Positions 55,638 through 64,000 of a stretch of 64,000 bases of DNA are shown piece after piece. The notes under the pieces were generated by a model. The model saw only the letters and a list, made by a program, of their open reading frames with translations, did not search any database and was not told the origin of the DNA. The position numbers and the translations under genes are program-made. Numbering within the stretch: position 1 is the first letter of the stretch; every line of letters begins with the position of its first letter. The DNA comes from Rhizomys pruinosus (Eukaryota > Chordata > Mammalia > Rodentia > Spalacidae): assembly GCA_009823505.1 (NCBI GenBank), contig VZQC01011955.1, forward strand, positions 598,770-662,769. The letters run 5' to 3'.

Positions 55638-56180
55638 GGGGAGGGGTCAGGGGAGGTAGATGTCTCTAGGCGGTGGCGCCTAGGCCAGACAAACATCTTA
55701 CCTTAGTGCTGAGACAAGCCTACCAATTCGATCCAAATTGGATTTTTTTATGCTTTAATTGGACTTTGCTGAAACCATGCTTTTCTTTTTCCATGTCTAA
55801 TTTCAAGTCTTGAAACGATCCCTTGGTTTAAATTAGATGATTTCCCAATGCTGCTTTATTTCTGTTCAAACAAAGTTGACTTTGATTGGCTGTCAATTCT
55901 CAATTATCTGCCCAGTTTTTTGCATTTGTGCTGATTCAACATGGCAAGTACGTCAGTCTGTCTGTCTCCCCCTGCTCACTCACCTCATCTTTTCCTATGG
56001 TCCTGCAGCCTGGAGTTGGAGGCTTCTTTATATACTTAGGGTGCGAGGATGTTTGTTTATTACAGATTTTCGCCTTTCTATTCAAACAGCAATGTTCTCT
56101 GATCTTTAAATAACTATTTTACTGAACTTTCTGAAATTACAACATGGTCTTTGTTTCTTTAAAAATAAAGCTGTCTCTTC
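55638..56180. other. single-copy DNA
   Basis: Two overlapping plus frames (55837-56113) without recognised domains. Nothing else. Confidence 0.4.
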
Positions 56181-56187
56181 AGGGATC

Positions 56188-56264
56188 CCTCACACCTGTA
56201 ATCCCAGCACTGAAGCATGAGTTTGAGACCAGCCTGAGTTAGTAGTATAACCCTAGCTCCAAAC

Positions 56265-56318
<54 letters not shown>
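56188..56318 (+). mobile_element. old B1-like SINE ending in (GA)n
   Basis: CACACCTGTAATCCCAGCAC, GAGTTTGAGACCAGCCTGAG, then about 26 GA units (56266-56318). Confidence 0.8.
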
Positions 56319-56321
<3 letters not shown>

Positions 56322-56349
56322 TATTTATTGTGTAACTCATTTTTCATTT

Positions 56350-56482
56350 GTTGTTAAGATGGGTCTTACTAGGTAGCCTAGGCAGACCTAGAACTTGCAA
56401 TGTAGACCAGCCTGGCCTTGCACTCACAGAGACCTGCCTGTCCTCTGTCTCCTGAGTGCTGAGATTAAAAGTTGTGCCACAA
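56350..56482 (-). mobile_element. B1 SINE, diverged
   Basis: GGGTCTTACTAGGTAGCCTA ... CCTGAGTGCTGAGATTAAAAG. Confidence 0.85.
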
Positions 56483-56807
56483 CATTTTTGCACTACATTT
56501 GATGTAACCTGTATTTTTAACAGATCTTTATCCATCACTATGACAATTTTGCAAAGTGAGCATTCTGAATTTACTGGTGAAACTCAACTCTGGGTTTCGG
56601 GGACGCTGAGGCTCAGTGTATGAAGCTGGTTTCACACCCGTGCTTGCCCCATCACCTGTCTCTTAGGTCAGAAGTCCTATTGTTTGTGTGACACAAGGAT
56701 GGTCCCAATACTCCAAGAACTCTCCTTTTGACTAACTTTCCTCTGAACCTTCTCCTCTTTTTCTGTTAGTCTTTGTTTCAGCTGGTCTGTCTGAAATGCA
56801 CTTTTTC

Positions 56808-57033
56808 TTTTTTAAAATTTCTTTATTATTTTTTATGTGTATGAATGTACTGTCTGCATGTAGGTTGGTGCACCCGTGTCGTGCAGTGCCTCGGAGGTCA
56901 GAAGAAGGCGTCGGATTCCCTTGGAACTGGAGTTAAAAACTGTTCTTAGTCGCCATGTGGGTGCTGGGAATCAAACCCAGGTCCTCTGCAAGAGCAGCCG
57001 GCGCTCTTAACCCCTAGGCCTTCTCTCCAGCCC
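56808..57033 (-). mobile_element. B2 SINE with 17-bp TSD
   Basis: Antisense B2 between CTGAAATGCACTTTTTC copies at 56791-56807 and 57034-57050. Confidence 0.96.
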
Positions 57034-57050
57034 CTGAAATGCACTTTTTC

Positions 57051-57525
57051 ATGACCTCCATACTGCACCTTCCCATTTTGGCTGGCCACGCCCACTCAGT
57101 TCTCTCTTATTTTCCTGAATTTTTGGTGTGCTTTAGAGCCTGGGGCTGTGGATAGATCACCCAGCAGTCAGGAGCTGCATTTCACAGTGGCCGAGGGTCA
57201 AACCGGCTGGCTCCACCCCTTTACATGGATTGTCTTGGGGTGGGTTACTCACCCTCTCTGCCCGGGGGTTTTCAAGTCTGTCCTTCGTTATCATTGGTGT
57301 TGTTAGCACTCTGAACTCTATTTCCTCCACAGACAAAATAAAGAGACTGAACTAGATTAAATGTTCTCCATACCTCCTTCCAAATCCTGGTTTCAGCAAT
57401 TCCAGTAGGAAGTGTTGACATTTCCGGTTCATTGGTTGCTACAGTGTATCCTCTTGGAGTCTATGCTAGTCTAGTTCCTCATAAGTAAGAACTCATTACT
57501 CCCATTAAGCCTTTTAAAGTGGGGG
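57051..57525. other. single-copy DNA
   Basis: Nothing recognised. Confidence 0.4.
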
Positions 57526-57531
57526 AAGTGG

Positions 57532-57690
57532 ACTGGAGCCACGTTTCAGCAGTTAGAGTGCTTCCTGCTCTTGCAGGGGACAGGAGTTCTGTTCCAACAC
57601 TCCAACTTAATGGATCTGACACCCTATTTTGGCCTCTGAGGGCAGCACACTCATGGGCGACACTCAGACAGAGACACCCAATATATAAAA
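57532..57690 (+). mobile_element. B2/B3-like SINE, old
   Basis: GTGGACTGGAGCCACGTTTC, CTGCTCTTGCAGGGGACAGG, CTATTTTGGCCTCTGAGGG, ATATATAAAAAACA tail. Confidence 0.8.
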
Positions 57691-57693
57691 AAC

Positions 57694-57903
57694 AGGGGCT
57701 GGAGAAATGCACCAGCGATTAAGAGCTCTTGCAGAGGACCGGTTTTTGATTCTTAGCAGCCACATGGTGGCTAACAACCATCTGTAACTCCAGTTCCAGG
57801 AGCTCTGACACCCTCTTCTGACCGCTAAGGGCATTGCCTGACATGGGTACACCTACACAGAGGCATGCAATACACTCATACACAAAATAAATAAACAAAT
57901 TGA
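57694..57903 (+). mobile_element. B2 SINE inserted at the tail of the previous one
   Basis: GGGGCTGGAGAAATGCACCA start, CACAAAATAAATAAACAAAT tail. Head-to-tail with the preceding SINE. Confidence 0.9.
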
Positions 57904-58119
57904 AACAACTGAATGAAGGACCAGAGCTTGAGCTTAAGAACAAAAGTAATCTATGTCTTTCATTTTCTGCAGGCACATTGTGTGCATCTATCTGCCTCAG
58001 TTTCCTGACCTGTAAACTGGGTTTCCTGATCGTTGTCCTTCATAGCGTGATTTTGATGAGTGAGATGATATATACATCAACAAAGGCCTTCTTATGCTTG
58101 ATAAACACTTAGCTTTTGT

Positions 58120-59000
58120 TTTATTTACTTGTTTATTAAGGCATAATTTTCATGTGGTAAAATGCATATATCTTGTATAACTCTATAAACTTTTCCTTGT
58201 GTATGTACCTGTGGTGAAGCCCCCAGGTCAAGATTTAGAACATTCTAGCCATGGAAGGCTTACTTTTATCACTGTATACTCTCACCAAGGGACTCAATAT
58301 TCTCACCTTAACTCTAGATCAGTTTTTCTCATTCTTGAGAATTTGACATAAATATAATCATGTATTTTATGGTCTTTAAGTCTGGTTTCTTTTAGTCAAT
58401 ATTATGTTTTTAATGAAATTTATTTGTGTGGCTTCAAGTAGTAATACTTTGCTCTTTGTTGTTGTATAATATTCAACTTCCTGCACATAAACACCGATTT
58501 ATTTATACACTATATCATTAATGGATATTTGAGATATTCCAGTACTTTGCTATTATAACTAATTTTCCAAGAACATACTCATGTATGGTTTGGGTTGTAT
58601 AATCATTTATTTCTACTAATGTGCAGTCAGAAGAGAATTTCTGGGTCATGGGATGTTTGTAAGTTTAATTTTAGGAACTACCATTTGTCAGTTCTCCAAA
58701 TGGTTATACCAGTTTTCATTTCCCAGGAATGGGCAAGTTTGGTCACTCCACAGAATCATCTTGTTTTTTTTTTTTCTAGATCTTTTCATTTTCTAAGGGG
58801 GAGCATAGTAGTATCTCATTGAGCTTATAATTTGCAATTTCCATATAACTAATGCAGGTGATTCCTTTGCGTTGTGCTTTTGGCCCATTTGGACAATCCC
58901 GCATGTGAAATGTCTGTAGATCTTTGTCCCTCAGAAGATGATATTATTTTGTGTCATTATTGCACTTCTAAATTTCTCATACAACTGTTCAGCCTCATGG
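58120..59000 (-). mobile_element. ancient L1M-type LINE, antisense
   Basis: TTGTATAATATTCAACTTCC, GATATTCCAGTACTTTGCTA, AATTTCTGGGTCATGGGATG, CAGTTCTCCAAATGGTTATA. The order is that of old mammalian L1 3' sequence. Confidence 0.65.
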
Positions 59001-59225
59001 ATCAAAAGCTCTTTTATACTCAAATCTATGCACTATTCATTTAAATTTCCTAGTGCATAGCTTAATCCTCCCACTGTACATTTGTTGAATAAATATAATG
59101 GATAGCTGGGACTCAGTCAATGGTGACAAGATGTCGCCACCTGGTGTTGGAGTGAATGAGAGAAGAGGATGCAAAGCTTATCTTTAAAGTCAACTCCTCC
59201 ACTTCCCTCCTCTTCCCTCCCCCTT

Positions 59226-59352
59226 TATTGAGACAGAGTTTCTCTGTTGCCCCAGCTGGCCTGGAACTCCTTGATGGCCTTGATCTCACAGAGGTCCACC
59301 TGCCTCTGCTTCCCAAGTGCTGGGATTAAAGGTGTGTGCCACCAGGCTACCA
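59226..59352 (-). mobile_element. B1 SINE
   Basis: TTGAGACAGAGTTTCTCTGT ... GGATTAAAGGTGTGTGCCAC. Confidence 0.92.
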
Positions 59353-59353
59353 G

Positions 59354-59356
<3 letters not shown>

Positions 59357-59398
<42 letters not shown>
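59357..59398. repeat. (CT)n microsatellite between two B1 elements
   Basis: About 21 CT units. Confidence 0.97.
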
Positions 59399-59399
<1 letters not shown>

Positions 59400-59402
<3 letters not shown>

Positions 59403-59542
59403 TTTGAAACAGGATTTCATGCTGTAGCCTGAGCTGACCTAGAATTCAGTATGTAGCTTAAGCTGACTTTGAACTCATAGTAGTCCTCCTGCCTCAGTCT
59501 TCCAAGTGTTAGGAAAATAGGGATGAGCCACCATGTCTTACT
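59400..59542 (-). mobile_element. old B1 SINE
   Basis: GTTTTGAAACAGGATTTCATG ... AACTCATAGTAGTCCTCCTG ... GATGAGCCACCATGTCTTAC. Confidence 0.82.
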
Positions 59543-60455
59543 TTGAGCTTTCACTTATGTGTAATTTTTTTAAAGAGCTATTTTTCATGTTATCATTATA
59601 CTTGATTAAAAAAAATTTCATACGTACACTTTCAATTCCATGTAAAGTTGAGGTTTGTGTGACTTTGACTATTTGAGCAATTATTTACGTTTTCAGAAAT
59701 TGAGTGCTATATTCTTAGTTAAAGCAGTCAACCAGTGATTGCTGTATCTTTTTATATCATGCTGCCCATGGCAGGTCCTGGGAATGCTTTGATATATTCA
59801 GATATATTCAAAACATTTGAAATTCTCCAAGGACAAAAGACAGAATCATTTAAGTCAAACTTCAGTGCTATAAAAGAATGCCTGAAATAGGTGTTTTCCT
59901 ATTCAGTTATGAGTCCACTATTCAATTTGTATCGCTGAGAGTGTGCTGTATACCAGACACTGAAACAGGTGTGAAAAAAATCCTAAATTTGTGTACCCTA
60001 AAACATGGCCACTCTAAGAAAATTTATCATAAAAATGTATTTGTTCACCAGGAGTTCTGGGCTTAGACGTATTTTTTATGTCAGTCACTGCAGAGTGGGC
60101 CATGGGAGAGCATGCTCGTTTCATGAGGGTTACACAGACAAGACAACCCTAGACGAAAATGCTTTCCCTGGAAGTGAATTGAGGTGGAGGGGGACTAACT
60201 AAGTTCAGTGCTCCTCCCAATTATCTCCTCCTACTCACTCATCAAGTTGCCATGAGGCTGAGAGGTGCAATGGATTGATCAAGTTTAGACACATCAAAGT
60301 GTGTCTTTGCCAGTTGTAATGTCTCTCTGCCCAGGTATGGCCTAAGGGTCATATGTGTGTGGCTTATTCATTGCTTTGATATCATTGAGCACAATGGGTC
60401 CAGTTCCCTTCTGACAAAGGTCAGTGGTAGGGGCTTTACAACTGTTAAGGATCTC
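59543..60455. other. single-copy DNA
   Basis: Short plus frames (59878-60066 and 60005-60202) without domains. Confidence 0.4.
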
Positions 60456-60456
60456 A

Positions 60457-60457
<1 letters not shown>

Positions 60458-60501
<44 letters not shown>

Positions 60502-60522
60502 ATATATGCCGTATATATGCCA

Positions 60523-60563
<41 letters not shown>
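60458..60563. repeat. (AT)n - palindrome - (TATC)n compound microsatellite
   Basis: AT run to 60496, then GGCATATATATGCC (60497-60510, a perfect palindrome), a second near copy, then about ten TATC units. Confidence 0.97.
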
Positions 60564-61020
60564 CCTCTATTAGTGACGGGAGCACATGTGTTCTGGAACT
60601 TTTCACATTGAAGCTGAAGTCGTGCTCAGAAATTGGGCCGTGACTGGTCAGACGAAGTACTCTCTGGTCCTCTCCCCAAAATATATCATAAGTAAATTGG
60701 CAAAGGAGGAATGTGTTTTATTGTTTTTATTTTCCATTATATCATTATATTGCCCTGCACTATTCAAACATACTTTTGGATCTTTTTCAGATACTAAATT
60801 ACTAGTTAAGAAACATGGACTGATTTTCTAATATAAAACAGAATTGTGCTTGGTACTGGCAAAGCAAACAAACAAGATGGCAGTTGCTTTTTCTCCATGA
60901 GAAAAGGTAACACAGTTACAGCATTCAAAGGGCTGTGATGGAGTCTACAAAGAGAACATGAAGACGTGCTTCTTGTGTGAAGTGAAGCATGACTCCAGTG
61001 TTAAAAATAGAGAGGAAAGA
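60564..61020. other. single-copy DNA
   Basis: Nothing recognised. Confidence 0.4.
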
Positions 61021-61235
61021 AGCCTGGAGAGATGGCTCAGTGGTTAAGAACACTGTTCTTGCAGACGAGCGGGGTTCAGTTCCCTGAACCTACATGGTGG
61101 CCAACAAACATCTGTGATTCAAGTTCCAGGGGAATCTGATGCCTTCTTCTGACCTCCATGAACATTGCACTTTTAAGGACATGCAGGCAATGCATTCATA
61201 CACATAAAATAAAAATAATACATAAAAATATGAAC
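61021..61235 (+). mobile_element. B2 SINE
   Basis: AGCCTGGAGAGATGGCTCAG start, CACATAAAATAAAAATAATAC tail. Confidence 0.93.
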
Positions 61236-62090
61236 TGTCATGCAACTGTGGGTTAGAACAAGGGATGGACCAAGGATACCGCCCATGGACAGAGGCTGCT
61301 TACACAGCTGAGGCATTCATACCTATCCTGAGCATGCCGCAGACCCATGGAGCACTTTTACCCTGAAAAGGAACAGGTCAAAATTTCATATTTTCAAAGT
61401 CTCTGGCAATCAGGTAACAGATGAATTATGATCCTGTGCCAGTGGAAATAGTCAGATTTATTAGAACGCCACTGTGATCATTCACACAAAGACAGTGAGC
61501 CAGGAGAAGAAAGGAGGTTACAGATGGGAGCCTCTCAGAGTAATTCAGAACCTCACAGACAGATACACAGAGAAAGAGAAAAAATAAAACCCCTGCAGTC
61601 ACAGTGGTGCCCTAGGTAAATGGCACCCATTGTTCTCAGGAAGAAGAATTAGATGGGGAAGGCTTAGTGAGGACACAGCCCTATCACTTTTTTTCGCTTC
61701 TGAGGAGGTATAAAGGAGTGCCAATGTTGGGCAGGCGCTGGCCATTTTAAGTTACCTATTTAGATGTTTTCAGATCAGAGTACCACAAAAGATGTTGCCT
61801 TCCAGCTTGGTTGTGTATGAAGGTTTGGGTACAGAGATCTAGCTAGTCATAAGCAGCTTGATTTTTTGTATTTGCATCTTTTGAAAAATTGAGGCAGTGG
61901 CAGGAAGTTTTCAGATATTTGGGATCTCACATGGTTCCCTATTTCCACCTAATTTAGCCTGATGTTGCTGATTTCTAGTTGCTGCCAACCGAATAAATCT
62001 GCAGGATCCGTGGCTTCCCTCTAGTGGACATTTGTGGAACTGCAGGTTCAACTGCAAGAGTGCAGGTGAGTAACTGGTTGCTGTGGATTT
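61236..62090. other. single-copy DNA
   Basis: Nothing recognised. Confidence 0.4.
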
Positions 62091-62144
62091 GACTTCATTT
62101 TCTTTCTTTCTTTTTTCTTTTTTTCTATTACTTCTTTATTTTTT

Positions 62145-62885
62145 TCATTTTCTAACAATATGTAATAATTTATGAGTACAAGCATCCTTAATGTAAAACC
62201 AATTTGCAAGCAGTTGTGTCCAAACCCACACAGCCTGTGTCCCACCATCCAGCTGGGGGGGCTTGTATGTTCAATCAAGTTGATCAAATAAGTGTCCAGA
62301 CTATATTGCTGTAGTTTCACCATTCACCCCAATCGCAGCCCTTACATTCTACCATGGCCCCTCTTAGACAGATTGTTCCCCAGGCTTAGAAAATGGGCAC
62401 AGGTGGACGAGAAGCAAAACAGTCTACTTTCTCTGGAGCTGTTGTTTTGGACTCTGGTCAATTCTGGCTGTTTCCTTTCATGGGCTGACAGTTTGTCCAG
62501 GAATAGCCTTTTGATCCTACTAATGAAGCACAAGCAATTAGATATATGGGTATGTAAACAGTACTAATTGTTATGGTAGGTTACTTTAGTATAGACACAG
62601 ATGTTTGGATGGTATGTTAATCCATGAATTACGTTTTTTCTGTTAAATATGACAGGGTCTTACTGTGGCTTATAACATCTCCTAACCTGTAGAGGATGTA
62701 AGCTTGTGGCATCAGCCGTGGGTTATTCCTCCAAGGAGAGAGCTAATATCCAATTAGATTTGGGATATACAGGCATATGGCTGCCACTGTTGCACAGTAT
62801 TTCCAGGCAGGTGAGGTGTAGCTGGTACTGAAGGAGGAGTCTTGCTTGACTCAAGGAGACCAGTATTTACTTTATTGGTTTAGTG
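62145..62885 (-). mobile_element. inverted relative of the 811-1716 retroposon
   Basis: Reverse-complement homology to 811-1690, without the B1. The T-rich stretch 62096-62150 is the reverse of its A-rich tail. No matching target-site duplication was found. The element may extend upstream on the minus strand to about 63650, in which case this is a longer copy and 811-1716 a 5'-truncated one. Confidence 0.8.
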
Positions 62886-63660
62886 GCCTTTGGTAACACT
62901 CTCTAGTATTCCAGAGACCAACTGTATACTTGCAAGTGCAGTCTCAATACATCTTTCCCATGCTTATATCAGGTCTTCGACAGCAGGGCCTTATCGCCTC
63001 TCTTCTTGCAGGTATCCCAGTTTACAGGCAAGAAGCCTTTCCATTTTGTGTGTGTGTGGGTGCTTGGATCCCCTGGCCAACATCTCCTTGGTAGAATAAT
63101 CCATTGCTGATATCAGAGCTCTCCTGTATTAATATATTTTGCTTAAGTGCATAGCTTAAGGAGACTTTAGTATTATATTTGGTTCTGAATAGAGAATAAT
63201 CCTTTTCACAGTTCCTATACCTATTAGTCAATTAAAGAAGGCAGTTTTACTGATTTTATAAGAGATTACCTCTATAGCAGTTGGCTCCAATTTACAGTTA
63301 GAGAACAACCTCACCATCATCATATTCCTCCTTGATCTATGAAGGGAAGGTAAGAAAGTCTCTCGTATTAAAACTTTGTGGCACCTAGAAGGTAAGTTTC
63401 ATTAGGACTCATTATAAATATTTGTTACAAGTAGGATCCACAGAGGGGTTTGATGTCTGTAGCAGCCTGAGGCTTTTCTTCCTTTCAATGTTCAGATGGG
63501 CCAACCTTTCTGCTGGCACTTCCTGGTACATCCCACACAATGCAAAGCTGTATCTTTTCTTTCTCAGCCATTAAGTTGGTGACATTTTGACCTGTGGGAA
63601 CATACAAATCTTTTCCCATAGTTAGTTTTAAGATTTGAATGGCAAAGTTTTTGACAAAAA
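62886..63660. other. possible 5' extension of the retroposon
   Basis: No repeat recognised. A 69-codon minus frame (63022-63231) has no identified domain. Continuity with the adjacent retroposon is inference. Confidence 0.3.
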
Positions 63661-63662
63661 GG

Positions 63663-63666
<4 letters not shown>

Positions 63667-63702
<36 letters not shown>
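63667..63702. repeat. (AT)n microsatellite
   Basis: About 18 AT units. Confidence 0.97.
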
Positions 63703-63705
<3 letters not shown>

Positions 63706-64000
63706 CCTTTTTTATCCTTTTTTATTTTAGGTTTTTGTTTTTTGACCCATGAGTCTCAAAAAGGCAGTTGTATTACATGTACCTATAGGCTGGAATCAAG
63801 GCACAGATTTCATCAAATTCACCCAAGCTGTTTTGGGTGACTGTTTGTGGTTAACTTGGGAAGCAAACTTAATTTTTTAAATTAAATCATCCTATAGGTA
63901 AAAGAGAATGCTACAAGATGATACTCTACAACAGAAGAATTATAGAGAACATTTGTATGTGCCAATCCCAAAGTTATTGTTATACAGATTTTAAGTAAAA
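63703..64000. other. single-copy end of window
   Basis: Nothing recognised. Confidence 0.4.

Noticed and set aside
1..64000. A previously undescribed defence, phage or gene-cluster system
   Set aside because: The window is rodent non-coding DNA dominated by transposons; no operon, toxin, nuclease or viral gene set beyond decayed L1 ORFs and a gene-less MaLR provirus was found.

Overview
This window is non-coding nuclear DNA from a mouse-like (myodont) rodent. The evidence is its interspersed repeats: B1 (7SL-derived), B2 and B3 (tRNA-derived) and B4 (ID plus B1) SINEs together, several generations of rodent LINE-1, ERVL-MaLR LTR elements, and older mammalian L1M-type remnants. B2 and B4 elements exclude squirrel-like and guinea-pig-like rodents. 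The species cannot be fixed from sequence alone. I found no convincing protein-coding gene, RNA gene, CRISPR array or bacterial-type system. Almost every long ORF lies in a SINE, a LINE, a simple repeat or an N run.

Layout. 0-2 kb: single-copy DNA with an L1-mobilised retroposon (811-1716) that has a second, inverted relative at 62.1-62.9 kb. 2.02-13.23 kb: segment D1. It holds SINEs, an ancient L1M block, a 29-bp minisatellite, a 358-base assembly gap and a single-copy core around 6.0-7.4 kb with an X-box-like site. 13.3-18.0 kb: spacer with an antisense L1 (ORF2 to ORF1) and many SINEs. 18.03-29.28 kb: segment D2, a direct, near-identical second copy of D1. 29.3-40.2 kb: L1 3' ends, SINEs and the largest low-repeat stretches (33.95-35.08 and 37.64-40.2 kb). 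40.4-43.0 kb: antisense L1 3' region containing a tandem duplication. 43.02-45.32 kb: a complete non-autonomous MaLR provirus. 45.66-51.82 kb: a full-length-inserted but dead L1. 52-64 kb: MaLR LTR, SINEs, AT-rich palindromes, microsatellites, an ancient L1M block and the inverted retroposon relative.

The main result is structural. D1 and D2 match exactly over hundreds of bases of single-copy DNA. D2 (and the spacer from about 13.5 kb) carries dense single-base indels almost only inside repeats and low-complexity tracts, contains a 40-G run absent from D1, and supplies about 280 bases missing from D1's gap. This looks like an unpolished long-read fill beside a short-read contig. It is therefore either a false duplication or a very young real one. 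Read depth and junction-spanning reads would decide. Transposon family names rest on recognised sequence patterns, not on a database search.
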